Positions 1 to 8,691 are shown, counted from the stretch's first letter. The stretch is 64,000 bases of DNA from Bradyrhizobium sp. BRP22 (GCF_020194175.1 NZ_JADYVX010000016.1:62001-126000); one strand, 5' to 3'. Notes: generated by a model not told the origin, from the letters alone. Numbers and translations: made by a program.

Positions 1-504
1 ACCCTGCCCGATGCCAAGCAGTTCCGGATGCCCAATATCGGCTTCTCCGTGCAGAAGGCGGCGGTCGACCGCGCGATCTCACAACAGTTCCCGCTGATCC
101 TGAGCTCGGGCCGGCTGGTGGAATATGAAGGCGGCGGCGAGGAGACGCGTTCCAACAAGTGGCTCGCCGAGCTGAAGCAGTACATGTATGTCGAGGTCAA
201 TCCGGCCGACGCCGCCGAGCGCGGCATCAAGGATGGCAGCTGGGTGTGGGTGACCGGCGCCGAGAACAGCTCGCGGACCCGCGTCAAGGCGATGGTCACC
301 GAGCGCGTCGGCAAGGGCGTCGCCTGGATGCCGTTCCATTTCGCCGGCTTTTTCCAGGGCGCCGATCTCCGCGCCAAATATCCCGCTGGCGCCGATCCGA
401 TCGTGCTCGGCGAAAGCGTGAACACGCTGACGACTTATGGCTACGACCCCGCGACCGGCATGCAGGAGCCGAAGGCGACGCTCTGCCAGATCAGGGTCGC
501 GTGA
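1..504 (+). CDS. Formate dehydrogenase alpha subunit, C-terminal part (cut by window start)
   Basis: The reading frame is open from base 1, so this is the last 167 residues of a larger protein. They form the molybdopterin-dinucleotide-binding domain that closes the catalytic subunit of DMSO-reductase-family enzymes, with the typical stretches FPLILSSGRLVEYEGGG and PADAAERGIKDGSWVWV. The subunit oxidises formate to CO2 at a bis-MGD Mo or W centre, probably in the periplasm as in FdnG/FdoG-type enzymes. It is followed 12 bases later by the FeS beta subunit and then the cytochrome b subunit, which fixes the assignment to a respiratory formate dehydrogenase. The active-site residue (Cys or SeCys) and the Tat signal lie outside the window. 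Confidence 0.9.
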   Translation, partial: TLPDAKQFRMPNIGFSVQKAAVDRAISQQFPLILSSGRLVEYEGGGEETRSNKWLAELKQYMYVEVNPADAAERGIKDGSWVWVTGAENSSRTRVKAMVTERVGKGVAWMPFHFAGFFQGADLRAKYPAGADPIVLGESVNTLTTYGYDPATGMQEPKATLCQIRVA

Positions 505-516
505 GAGGAACAGACG

Positions 517-1119
517 ATGGCACGCATGAAATTCCTTTGTGACGCGGACCGCTGCATCGATTGCAACGCCTGCGTCACCGCGTGCAAGAACGAGAACGAG
601 GTGCCGTGGGGCATCAACCGCCGCCGCGTCGTCACCATCAATGACGGCAAGCCCGGCGAGCGTTCGGTCTCGATGGCCTGCATGCATTGCACGGACCCGC
701 CCTGCGCGGCGGTCTGTCCGGTGAACTGCATCTTCCCGACCGAGGACGGCGTGGTCCTGCACAACAAGGACCAGTGTATCGGTTGCGGCTATTGCTTCTA
801 CGCCTGCCCGTTCGGCGCGCCGCAATATCCGCAAGTCGGCAATTTCGGCTCGCGCGGCAAGATGGACAAGTGCACCTATTGCGCCGGCGGCGGCGGACCG
901 GAGGCGCCGGGCAGCGCGGCGGAATTCGCCAAATACGGCTCGAACCGGTTCGGCGAGGGCAAATTGCCAATGTGCGCGGAGATGTGCTCGACCAAGTCGC
1001 TGCTGGCCGGCGATGGCGACATCATCGCGCAGATCTACGGCGAGCGGGTGCGCAAGCGCGGCTATGGCTCCGGCGCCTGGGGTTGGACCACGGCCTATCA
1101 CGAAGACGTTGAGGTCTGA
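517..1119 (+). CDS. Formate dehydrogenase beta subunit (4Fe-4S electron transfer)
   Basis: This 200-residue protein carries electrons from the catalytic subunit to the membrane cytochrome. Four cysteine groups are visible: CIDCNACVTAC near residue 13, CMHCTDPPCAAVC near residue 56, CIGCGYCFYAC near residue 87, and split CTYC/CAEMC pairs near residues 119 and 152. This is the four-cluster pattern of HybA/FdnH/DmsB-type subunits. It is shorter than E. coli FdnH (about 294 residues) and lacks that protein's C-terminal membrane anchor, as in many alphaproteobacterial formate dehydrogenases. A GAGAGGAAC Shine-Dalgarno lies just upstream of the ATG. It is co-transcribed with the alpha and gamma genes. 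Confidence 0.93.
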   Translation: MARMKFLCDADRCIDCNACVTACKNENEVPWGINRRRVVTINDGKPGERSVSMACMHCTDPPCAAVCPVNCIFPTEDGVVLHNKDQCIGCGYCFYACPFGAPQYPQVGNFGSRGKMDKCTYCAGGGGPEAPGSAAEFAKYGSNRFGEGKLPMCAEMCSTKSLLAGDGDIIAQIYGERVRKRGYGSGAWGWTTAYHEDVEV

Positions 1120-1173
1120 GCGGACAGCTCATACGGCCTGCGATGGGCGCAGGATGAGAACAGGGTAACAGTC

Positions 1174-2172
1174 ATGACGTTTCTCGCACGCTTTCGTCTG
1201 GCGACCTTCGTCCTGATGCTGCTCGCGATCGCGGCGGCAGTGCCTGTGTTCGCGCAGAAGCTCGGTCCCGACGGCGCGCCCAATCCGACCGCAAGCGTCA
1301 CCGGCCAGCGCGAGCTGCTGCAGCAGGAGCCGCGCATCACCGGCCGCGTCGACATTCCCGACATCAAATCCAGCGTGCTGATCCAGCCCGCGGGGCGGAC
1401 CTGGGACTATTTCCACCAGGTCCTGCTGCGCTGGGGTGGCGGGGTGGTGATCCTCGGCACGGTCGCGCTGCTGGCGATCGCCTATCTGATTCTGGGAAAG
1501 CTGCCGATCTCAGCCGGGCGCTCGGGCAGGAAGGTGGTTCGGTTCGAGGCGTTCGAGCGCTTCGCGCACTGGCTGACGGCGGCGTCCTTTGTCATCCTCG
1601 GGCTGACCGGACTGAACATCACCTTCGGCAAGGCCCTGCTGCTGCCGCTCGTCGGGCCGGACCTATTCGCCGCCATCTCGCAGATCGCGAAGTACGTGCA
1701 CAACTTCACGAGCTTCGCGTTTGTGGCGGGCCTCCTCCTGATCACAGTGATCTTCTTCAAGGACAATCTTTTGGAGAAGGTGGATATGGACTGGCTCAAG
1801 CAGGGCGGCGGCTTCATCAAGAACAGACACGCGCCGGCCGGCCGCTTCAATTTCGGCGAGAAATTGGTGTTCTGGCTGTCGATCGCGGCCGGCATTGCCG
1901 TGTCAGTTTCGGGATTCCTGCTGCTGTTTCCCTTCTATGGCACCGATATCCTCGGCATGCAGCTCGCGCAGGTGGTGCACGCCGTGGTGGCCATCCTGTT
2001 CGTCGCCCTGATCCTTGGCCACATCTATATCGGCACGGTCGGGATGGAAGGCGCGTTCGAGGCGATGGGCACCGGCGAGGTCGATCTCAACTGGGCAAAA
2101 GAGCATCACGACCAATGGATTGCCAAGAAGCTCGCCAGCGAAACCCGGCCCTCGGCGACAGCGGCGGAGTGA
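1174..2172 (+). CDS. Formate dehydrogenase gamma subunit, cytochrome b
   Basis: This 332-residue integral membrane protein passes electrons to quinone. It starts with a signal-like helix (about residues 5-27), then a soluble stretch of about 50 residues, then helices near 88-108, 132-152, 178-196, 232-253 and 264-288. Histidines in the membrane region that could ligate the two b hemes are H132 (ERFAHW), H176 (KYVHNF), H269 (QVVHAV) and H283 (LGHIYIG). This matches FdoI/FdnI cytochrome b556 with the N-terminal extension common in alphaproteobacteria. It ends 13 bases before the convergent polyferredoxin gene, so the formate dehydrogenase transcript ends here. Confidence 0.92.
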   Translation: MTFLARFRLATFVLMLLAIAAAVPVFAQKLGPDGAPNPTASVTGQRELLQQEPRITGRVDIPDIKSSVLIQPAGRTWDYFHQVLLRWGGGVVILGTVALLAIAYLILGKLPISAGRSGRKVVRFEAFERFAHWLTAASFVILGLTGLNITFGKALLLPLVGPDLFAAISQIAKYVHNFTSFAFVAGLLLITVIFFKDNLLEKVDMDWLKQGGGFIKNRHAPAGRFNFGEKLVFWLSIAAGIAVSVSGFLLLFPFYGTDILGMQLAQVVHAVVAILFVALILGHIYIGTVGMEGAFEAMGTGEVDLNWAKEHHDQWIAKKLASETRPSATAAE

Positions 2173-2185
2173 AAATGCCAGCCCT

Positions 2186-4225
2186 TCAGTGTTGGTCGCG
2201 GTCGGTGCCGCTCGGCTGCGCGTCGCGTTCGCGCAGGTAATCGTCGGTGGTGCGGACGGTCGGGCTCGCCACGCCGTAGGATTCAAAACCCTGTTCGGCG
2301 ACAAAGTTGACGCGGCAATCGTCGCACATCTTGATGACGTCGAGCTTGCGCGGTGCGCCCCTGTACATCCAGTGCTTGCCTTCGAGCTTGGCGACCACGC
2401 GCTCGATCGTGCTCTTGACGCCGAACGGCTTGCCGCAGCGGATGCAGCAGAACGGTTCTTCCTCCTTGAGGATGCGGGCAGGGGCCCTGACGGCGCCGAA
2501 ATCGATCCGCGGCACCAGCGTGATCACCTTCTCCGGACAGGTCGACTTGCACAGGCCGCATTGCACGCAGGCGTCCTCGACGAAGCGCAGCACCGGCCGC
2601 TCGGGATCGTCGCGCAAGGCGCTGGTCGGGCACGCCGATACGCAGGAGAGACATAGTGTGCAGCCGGACGCATCGACCTCCACAGCGCCGAACGGCGCGC
2701 CCACCGGCAGCGCGATGATGTCGGCCGGCGCCGGTGCGGCGCGATGCAATTCGCCGAGCGCAAAACGCAGCACGTCGCGTTTCTTCCCCGTGGCCCGGAA
2801 ACTCGCCGGATGCGGCGCAGGCGACAATGACGGGATCGCGCGCAATGTTTCGAGCAGGGTGTCCGGATCGTCGGTCTCGATGGTGGCAATCCGCTCCGCG
2901 CCGAAGCCGAGGCCGGCCAGGATCGGATCGGCGATCGCCATGGTTCGCTTCAGGCCCGCGACGTCATGACGCGGTTTCGCCCGCAGCAGGAAGCGCATCG
3001 CGGAGGTGCCATAGGCGAAGGCCGCGGCGATGCTCTCAAGTCCGACCTGGGTGACCTCGTTGACCGCGAACGGCAGCACGTTGGCCGGCAGCCCGTCGCC
3101 GAACCGTGCCAGCGCGTCGATCAGCGGCGCGCCATGCGCCTCATCATGCACGAGCACGACCGCCTGCTCGCCGCCGGCCTCGCGATAGGCGATCAGCATC
3201 GCGCGCAGCTTGCGCATCAACGTGTCTTCCGGCGGCAGCGCGTAGGATGCGGCGCCGGTGGGGCAGGCCGCCGCGCATTGCCCGCAACCTGCGCAGATGT
3301 CGGCATCGATCGCCACATGATCGCCGGCCGGTGTAATCGCGCCCGCGGGACAGAGATCGAGACAACGGGTGCAGCCGGTGCGCCCCGAGCGCGAATGCGC
3401 GCACAGCTTGGCGTCGAACGTGACGTAGCGCGGCTTCTCGAAGGTGCCGAGGAGATCCCGCGCCTTGAGCACGGCCTGCAGCATCGCGGTCGGATGATCC
3501 GGATCGGCGCGCAGATAGCCGTCGCGCAAGTCCGCCGCCGGGAACAACGGCGTCCCACCGGTCAGGTCGAGGATGATGTCGCAATTCGATCGCGCATTGT
3601 TGCGCGTCGGACCGAACAGCAACGTGCCGCGCGAGGAGGGTGCCGCTTCGGCGAAATCGTCGACCGTCACCTCGAAGGCGCCGAGATGGCCGCGTGCCGC
3701 GATCACCTTTCCCTTCGCCACCGGGAATTCGTCACTGCGCGGCGGCGCGATGGCGGCGGGCGGTTCGATCAGCACGGTGACGTCGAGATGGTCCTTGAGC
3801 AGATTGCCGGCCTCGATCGCGGTCTCATTGCGGCCGCAGATCAGGATGACGCCGCCGCTTTCGAATTCGACCGATGGCGGCGACGGTGCAGTCTCGGCCG
3901 CGGCGGCAAGCAGAGCCGCCATCTTTGGCCCCGCGCGCGCGGCGTCATTGGACCATCCGGCAGTCTCGCGGATGTTGGCGAATTGTATGGATTGCGTGCG
4001 GCCGCTTTCCGCGGCGACGTCCGAGAACAACCGCGCCTCCTGGGTGCAGGCGATGGTGAGCGGGCCGTCTTCGGCGGCAAGGGTCCGGAAGCGATCGAGT
4101 TCGGCGCGGCAGAGCTGCGTTGCCGCCGCGGGCTCGTGATGGCAGCCGCGGCTGATAGCATCGCCGTCGAGCGGCATCGTGCCCTCGCACGAACAGATGA
4201 AAAGACGCCTCGCAGTCTCAGGCAT
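2186..4225 (-). CDS. 4Fe-4S polyferredoxin associated with formate dehydrogenase
   Basis: This 679-residue soluble protein has four classical 4Fe-4S groups in two pairs: C285/C288/C292 with C275, C311/C314/C317/C321, C522/C525/C528/C532 and C553/C556/C559/C563. Two further CxxC pairs near the C-terminus (C594/C597 and C634/C637) look like a zinc-ribbon or an extra metal site. The middle (about 350-480) resembles a Rossmann-like domain found in hydrogenase/heterodisulfide-reductase-type adaptors. It is divergent from the DUF6352-DUF3305-DUF3306-TorD genes and convergent with the formate dehydrogenase structural genes. It is therefore likely an electron-transfer or maturation partner of that enzyme; the exact role is not known to me. 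Confidence 0.85.
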   Translation of the reverse strand: MPETARRLFICSCEGTMPLDGDAISRGCHHEPAAATQLCRAELDRFRTLAAEDGPLTIACTQEARLFSDVAAESGRTQSIQFANIRETAGWSNDAARAGPKMAALLAAAAETAPSPPSVEFESGGVILICGRNETAIEAGNLLKDHLDVTVLIEPPAAIAPPRSDEFPVAKGKVIAARGHLGAFEVTVDDFAEAAPSSRGTLLFGPTRNNARSNCDIILDLTGGTPLFPAADLRDGYLRADPDHPTAMLQAVLKARDLLGTFEKPRYVTFDAKLCAHSRSGRTGCTRCLDLCPAGAITPAGDHVAIDADICAGCGQCAAACPTGAASYALPPEDTLMRKLRAMLIAYREAGGEQAVVLVHDEAHGAPLIDALARFGDGLPANVLPFAVNEVTQVGLESIAAAFAYGTSAMRFLLRAKPRHDVAGLKRTMAIADPILAGLGFGAERIATIETDDPDTLLETLRAIPSLSPAPHPASFRATGKKRDVLRFALGELHRAAPAPADIIALPVGAPFGAVEVDASGCTLCLSCVSACPTSALRDDPERPVLRFVEDACVQCGLCKSTCPEKVITLVPRIDFGAVRAPARILKEEEPFCCIRCGKPFGVKSTIERVVAKLEGKHWMYRGAPRKLDVIKMCDDCRVNFVAEQGFESYGVASPTVRTTDDYLRERDAQPSGTDRDQH

Positions 4226-4348
4226 GCGGTCACGAACTCGTGTAGCTACACAGGGCAGCCGGCGAAACTGGCCGGGAATTTATGGAAGTATATACTGTCT
4301 CTCCGGCAAAATACGATGGCGGTATGGCGGACTTGCAGGGAGCATCAG
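4226..4348. promoter_or_regulatory. Divergent promoter region with two short palindromes
   Basis: This 123-base gap must hold promoters for the polyferredoxin gene (left) and the DUF6352 operon (right). It contains two perfect self-complementary stretches, GTGTAGCTACAC at 4241-4252 and AGTATATACT at 4285-4294. Either could be a regulator site. No regulator gene is adjacent and I cannot name the factor. Confidence 0.45.
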
Positions 4349-5362
4349 ATGAGCGCGCCGCGTGATTTCTGGCTCGCGTGCGGCCATCACCTGCTCGACC
4401 GGGACGAGAACGGCCGGCTGCTGGTCACCGACGACTTCCTGAAGGCGTACCTGGCGCGGCCCGAGCTGATGCCGCCACCGGACGCCTGCGCGGCCGAGCA
4501 GGAACTGCACCGCGCCCTGCTGCGCGATCCGCGGCGGCCTGTCGCGGCTGGCCAGATCGAGGCGATCGCCGACGCCGATGCGCGCGAGAACTGGCAGATG
4601 ATGATCGCCTGGCGCGACCATCTCGTGAAGCATCGGAGCGTTGAGGCTGCGTATCTCGCGATCATCAGGCGCAACATCGCCTTTCCCCAGCTCTTCATTG
4701 GCCAATTGGTGCAACTGATCCTGCGCAATGCGCTGGACGATTGCGGCGATGCGTTCATGCTGCGCGCCGCCGAGCTGTTTTTCCGCCCGCAGAAGCTGAT
4801 GATCGAAGGGGCCTCTGTCCTCGCCATCGACGAGGAACGCGGGTCCGTGACCGGCCGCCATTCGGCGTCGCCGCTGATGGCGCTGCTCGGATTGCCCGAC
4901 GTCACCGAGGTCGATGTGCTGAACGGCACCACCGCCGATGGCTATTGGGAGCGCAGCGACCGGTTCGACCTGGCGCTCGACCTGGCCGTCGGCGAGCGCG
5001 GCCTGATCGCGCTCGGTGACGTGATCGCCCGCTGGGTTGCGCATCTGCTGGCGATCGAGGTTGAGGTCGAGCCGGTGGCGGAACTGCGCGAGGTATCATG
5101 GAACTGGTATGTCGGACTCAGCGCCGAGGCCACGCGCATTGGGGACGCGATCTGGCATGGCGATGATTTCGACGAGGAGGCGCGCGCCCAGTTGATTGGG
5201 CTGTTCCGGCTGACGTTCCGCGATCCCACCTATATGATTGAAACGGTCAGGGGCGAGCCGGTTTATCTGCTGCTCGCCATGACGGCGGAGGGGGTGTTGC
5301 GGCTGAAGCCGCAAAACCTCATCACCGGTTTGCCGATTGCGAACGCGGAGGCAGTGAATTGA
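4349..5362 (+). CDS. DUF6352 family protein, formate dehydrogenase accessory locus
   Basis: This 337-residue protein begins at ATG 4349 (MSAPRDFWLACGHH). The upstream open frame is only non-coding read-through across the antisense polyferredoxin gene. There is no signal peptide and no membrane segment, so it is probably cytoplasmic. It resembles a conserved family that accompanies formate dehydrogenase operons in Bradyrhizobium and Rhodopseudomonas relatives (recalled as DUF6352). Its biochemical role is not established. The stop codon TGA overlaps the TTG start of the DUF3305 gene, showing translational coupling and a shared operon with DUF3305, DUF3306 and the TorD chaperone. Confidence 0.8.
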   Translation: MSAPRDFWLACGHHLLDRDENGRLLVTDDFLKAYLARPELMPPPDACAAEQELHRALLRDPRRPVAAGQIEAIADADARENWQMMIAWRDHLVKHRSVEAAYLAIIRRNIAFPQLFIGQLVQLILRNALDDCGDAFMLRAAELFFRPQKLMIEGASVLAIDEERGSVTGRHSASPLMALLGLPDVTEVDVLNGTTADGYWERSDRFDLALDLAVGERGLIALGDVIARWVAHLLAIEVEVEPVAELREVSWNWYVGLSAEATRIGDAIWHGDDFDEEARAQLIGLFRLTFRDPTYMIETVRGEPVYLLLAMTAEGVLRLKPQNLITGLPIANAEAVN

Positions 5363-5820
5363 TATCGACGGCACTGGAGCGCATTTCCGTGGGCGTCGTG
5401 GTCGAGCGGCGCAAGGGCCGCAGTGCCTGGGCAGACTTTTTGTGGCGGCCGGTTTCGGTGCTTGCCGGAAGCCCGTCGGCCGCGCCATGGACGCCGCTGG
5501 ATAGGCAAGGAGAGGTGACGTTGTTCTACGCGGGCGAAGCCATGATCGAGTTGCACCGCACCGAGACCACCAATTATCGCGACAATCTCGCGTCCGGCTC
5601 GCCCGCCCTATGGGTCAACTTGCGCCCGACCGGTTCTGAGCCGCCCTACGAACTGCTCGCCGTCACCGCGGATCCGGCCGAGGGCGAGGCGTTCACCGAC
5701 GCCGGCAGCAACCTGGTCGAGGCGGTGCCGATGCCCGCCGGCATTGCGGAGGTCGTCGAGCGATTTGTTGCCGAGCATCATGTCGAGCGCCCCTTCATCA
5801 AGCGGCAGCGCGACCGGTAG
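5359..5820 (+). CDS. DUF3305 family protein
   Basis: This 153-residue protein is read from a TTG that overlaps the preceding stop (TTGA). No signal peptide or membrane helix is seen. The sequence (ISVGVVVERRKGRSAWADFLWRP, then an LHRTETTNYRDNL stretch) fits the DUF3305 family, which co-occurs with DUF3306 beside formate dehydrogenase genes. Function is unknown; a role in assembly or cofactor insertion is inferred only from this linkage. The next gene starts 35 bases downstream. Confidence 0.8.
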   Translation: MISTALERISVGVVVERRKGRSAWADFLWRPVSVLAGSPSAAPWTPLDRQGEVTLFYAGEAMIELHRTETTNYRDNLASGSPALWVNLRPTGSEPPYELLAVTADPAEGEAFTDAGSNLVEAVPMPAGIAEVVERFVAEHHVERPFIKRQRDR

Positions 5821-5855
5821 GTGCCGCCGAGCTAGGATACGAGAGAGAACGGACA

Positions 5856-6500
5856 GTGGCTGAAGAGCACAATGTTTTCCTCCGCTGGGCACGGCTGAAG
5901 CAGGCCGCGAAGGAACGCCAGGACACGGAGGCCGCTCCAATTGACAGTGGAGAAGCGCCTCCGCCGCCGGCGGCCGACGTGGCGAATGATGAGCCGTTCG
6001 ACCTCGCCAGCCTGCCGTCGATCGAATCGATCGCCGCCAATACGGATATCGCCGCGTTCCTGCGCTCCGGCGTGCCGGCCGAATTGACCCGCGCCGCATT
6101 GCGCCGTGCCTGGACCAGCGATCCCGCCATCCGCGATTTCATCGGCATCGCGGAGAACCAATGGGATTTCAACGATCCGAACGCAATCCCGGGCTTCGGC
6201 CCGCTCGATCCCACGGAAAACGCCGCCGACCTTCTCGCGCAGGTCTCGAGACGCTTGGAGCAGATTCCGGAGGCGCTTGCGGACACGTCACAGCCGGTCG
6301 ATCCGGTTCGGCCCGCGGCAGCCGATTCCGCAGAGCCCGTTCTCGATCAGCCGCCCGCGATCGACGAGCCGGCGGTCGCGGATGCCGCTGCGCAATCGAA
6401 CGAACCACAGGAGATGGGCGCGGAGGGAGAGCAACCACCTGCCGAGGAAGCACGGGATGCTCCGCGAAAACGGCGTCACGGCAGCGCGTTGCCCCGATAG
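5856..6500 (+). CDS. DUF3306 family protein
   Basis: This 214-residue acidic protein starts at GTG 5856. Its N-terminal half has the DUF3306 signature: FLRWARLKQAAKE near the start, then FLRSGVPAELTRAALRRAWTSDPAIRDFIG and NQWDFN around residues 65-110. The C-terminal third is low-complexity, rich in Ala, Pro and Glu, and probably disordered. It belongs to the formate dehydrogenase accessory operon. No catalytic residues can be named. Confidence 0.8.
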   Translation: MAEEHNVFLRWARLKQAAKERQDTEAAPIDSGEAPPPPAADVANDEPFDLASLPSIESIAANTDIAAFLRSGVPAELTRAALRRAWTSDPAIRDFIGIAENQWDFNDPNAIPGFGPLDPTENAADLLAQVSRRLEQIPEALADTSQPVDPVRPAAADSAEPVLDQPPAIDEPAVADAAAQSNEPQEMGAEGEQPPAEEARDAPRKRRHGSALPR

Positions 6501-6536
6501 CGATCGACAAGGCGGCATGTCTTTCCGGATCGAACC

Positions 6537-7148
6537 ATGACGGATTCAATTTCAAAGAGCTCTGCAGCGCGCATCGTCGATGAGATCGACCACGCCCGGG
6601 CGCAGGAATATGCGCTGCTCGCGACCTTGCTGACCCGAGGCCCGGATGGGCAGCTTCTTTCCCGTCTCGCCGGCCTGCGCGGCGATGCCAGCCCGATCGG
6701 CATGGCGCATATCGCGCTGGCCGAAGCGGCGCGCCGGACCAATGCGGAGCGCGCGTCACGCGAATTCTTTTCGCTGTTTGCCGGCCTGGGGGAGGGCGCA
6801 CTGCTGCCCTATGCGTCGCATTATCTCGCCGAAACTTTGTATGGGCGTCCGCTCGTCCGCGTGCGGGAAACGCTCGACAGCCTCGGCATCGAAAAGACAC
6901 CGGAGCGGACGGAGCCGGAGGACCACGCCGGATTCCTCTGCGAGATCATGGCGGGCCTTGCCGGTGGCGGTATCGCCGCGCCCGATGGCGCCGATCGCGA
7001 TGTCTTCGAGCGGCATCTTTCTCCCTGGATCAGGCGCTTCTTCATCGACCTGGAACGGGCAAAATCGGCCGATTTCTACGCATCGGTTGGCGCGCTCGGG
7101 CGCACCTTCATCGACATCGAAGCCGAAGCGTTTGCGCTTCCCGTCTGA
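6537..7148 (+). CDS. TorD/DmsD-type molybdoenzyme chaperone
   Basis: This 203-residue, all-helical, cytoplasmic protein fits the TorD/DmsD/NarJ family of chaperones that bind the Tat signal of a molybdoenzyme and assist cofactor loading. Recognisable parts are RAQEYALLATLLTRGPD near the start, LFAGLGEGALLPYASHYL in the middle, and the ERTEPEDHAGFLCEIM stretch, which matches the conserved E-P-x-D-H motif of the family. The length matches the family. Its client is most likely the formate dehydrogenase alpha subunit whose end lies at the window start. Confidence 0.88.
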   Translation: MTDSISKSSAARIVDEIDHARAQEYALLATLLTRGPDGQLLSRLAGLRGDASPIGMAHIALAEAARRTNAERASREFFSLFAGLGEGALLPYASHYLAETLYGRPLVRVRETLDSLGIEKTPERTEPEDHAGFLCEIMAGLAGGGIAAPDGADRDVFERHLSPWIRRFFIDLERAKSADFYASVGALGRTFIDIEAEAFALPV

Positions 7149-7225
7149 ACACGGCTTTTTGTCCGCGAAACGGAACTCGTCGGCTTGCGGAACTGTGCTA
7201 CAACTTGACGTGAAAAGGAGAAAGC

Positions 7226-7354
7226 ATGATGCGCGCGTTCGTCCTGGCCTGCCTGCTCGCTGTCGTCATTGCCGTTGGAGCGGCGGTGATTCTCGACAAT
7301 TTCGTGCAGGAATCGGCGACGACGGCCTTCGCCTTGCCGAGCGCCCGAGTTTAG
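7226..7354 (+). CDS. Small one-helix membrane protein (42 aa)
   Basis: A 42-codon frame starts at ATG 7226, seven bases after a strong AAAAGGAG Shine-Dalgarno. It encodes one hydrophobic helix (about residues 4-22, AFVLACLLAVVIAVGAAVIL) followed by a short polar tail ending at TAG. Small proteins of this kind recur in Bradyrhizobium genomes; function is unknown. It follows the TorD gene by 77 bases and may be the last gene of the formate dehydrogenase accessory operon. Downstream sequence in another frame to 7499 also looks coding, so a frameshift that shortened the protein cannot be excluded. Confidence 0.6.
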   Translation: MMRAFVLACLLAVVIAVGAAVILDNFVQESATTAFALPSARV

Positions 7355-7611
7355 CAGCGATGACACGCAACCGGCGCGGGTCTCGAATCCCAGCGGCCAT
7401 GCCGCCGCTGGTGCATTGCACGCGGTGGCCGGCGTCGAGAAATTGCCGGTTCAGGACATCGACGATCCGTCGCTGATCTATCCAGCGCCGACCACATAGG
7501 CTGTTGCGATCGTCCGATGCGGCCGTCCGGCTTCGGACCGACGGTTTGAGAAACGGGATCGGCCCATGATAGGGCTAGACCGAGAATCTCTCCGCCCATA
7601 GCCGGCCTGCC

Positions 7612-8505
7612 ATGCGTCCCCGAACCATCGATCTCAATCTGCTGGTCATGCTCGAGGCCCTCGTCGCCGAGCGCAGCGTGTCCAAGGCCGCGCGGCGCAT
7701 GGGATTGACGCAGTCGGCCGTGAGTCACGCGCTGCGGCGGCTCCGCGACACCTTCAATGATGAGCTGTTTGTCCGCTCGCCCGACGGGATGGAGCCGACG
7801 TTGCGTGCGCTCGAACTTGCCAACGCGACGCATGCGGCGCTGGAGCAGATCGAACGGACCATCGACAAGTCGGCAAGTTTCGATCCCGCGACCGCCGAGC
7901 GAACTTTCACGCTGCGGATCTCCGAATATGTATCAGGCCACCTGCTGCAGCGATTGTGTCCCATCCTGAGGAAGGAAGCGCCCGGCATCCGCATCAATGC
8001 GGCGCATTTCACCGGCGATCCGCGCGAGGACGAGATCGTCGGCGACGAAATTCACGTACGGCTCGCCTCATCAGGGAATCCGGAAGGCCGGCGCGAGCGG
8101 CTGCGCGTGCTCGATGAACGGTTCGTGGTGCTGATGCGAAAAACCAATCCGGCGCGTCACAGCAGGATGACGCTGCCGTTCTACGCTTCGCTCTCGCATG
8201 TCAAGGTCGCCGGCACCATCGGCACCAATGTGATCGATGACGCACTGCGCATCCGCGGACTTTATCGCCGCATCGTATTCAACGTGCCGAGCTGGCGGGA
8301 TGCGCGCCATATCGTGGCCAGCAGCGACCTCGTCGCAGCCATCCCCGCACGATGGGCGCGCGACAAGGAAACGCCACTGCCGTGCACCTCAGTCCGCTTT
8401 CCGCTCGATGACGTCACTTTCGCGATCGACCTCGAATGGCACCCGCGCTTCGCGCTCGATCCCGGCCAGACCTGGCTGCGCGCGCTGATCGCGAAGCAGT
8501 TTTAG
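7612..8505 (+). CDS. LysR-family transcriptional regulator (NodD-like subgroup)
   Basis: This 297-residue protein has an N-terminal winged helix-turn-helix at about residues 8-66 (LNLLVMLEALVAERSVSKAA, then LTQSAVSHALRRLRD). The rest is a periplasmic-binding-protein-like effector domain (about 95-295). The start RPRTIDLNLL and the ELFVRSPDGMEPT end of the DNA-binding domain resemble the NodD/NahR/LinR branch of LysR proteins, which often respond to aromatic compounds. It lies between the formate dehydrogenase locus and an MFS transporter gene on the same strand. Its target is unknown; the MFS gene is 357 bases downstream. Confidence 0.9.
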   Translation: MRPRTIDLNLLVMLEALVAERSVSKAARRMGLTQSAVSHALRRLRDTFNDELFVRSPDGMEPTLRALELANATHAALEQIERTIDKSASFDPATAERTFTLRISEYVSGHLLQRLCPILRKEAPGIRINAAHFTGDPREDEIVGDEIHVRLASSGNPEGRRERLRVLDERFVVLMRKTNPARHSRMTLPFYASLSHVKVAGTIGTNVIDDALRIRGLYRRIVFNVPSWRDARHIVASSDLVAAIPARWARDKETPLPCTSVRFPLDDVTFAIDLEWHPRFALDPGQTWLRALIAKQF

Positions 8506-8563
8506 GCGTGTGTTCCGATCAGGCGCATGGATACGTTCACTCCCGCCGCGCAAACAAATCGGA

Positions 8564-8600
8564 CTCCTTCTCCCGCTTGCGGGAGAGGGCTGGGGTGAGG
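8564..8600 (+). repeat. Intergenic palindromic repeat, copy 1
   Basis: The unit has a core CTCCCGCTTGCGGGAG hairpin and a GGGCTGGGGTGAGG tail. A second copy in opposite orientation lies at 8692-8730 and a degenerate core is at 28012-28032. Such elements are common between genes in Bradyrhizobium. Together the two copies could fold into a large cruciform after the LysR gene and may act in transcript termination. Confidence 0.75.
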
Positions 8601-8691
8601 ATTTCTCCGCGAAGGGGCTGCTAACAGCTGAGCTCGCACAACTCGACTCCGGCGTTCGCAAATCGCGTCGAGAGTCCCAGTGTGGATGCAG

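Noticed and set aside
2966..4348. Long plus-strand open frame running into the DUF6352 gene, which would lengthen it to about 800 residues
   Set aside because: The extension is antisense to the polyferredoxin gene, whose Cys motifs are clear; the extension is Arg-rich and has no motif. The start at 4349 is preferred.
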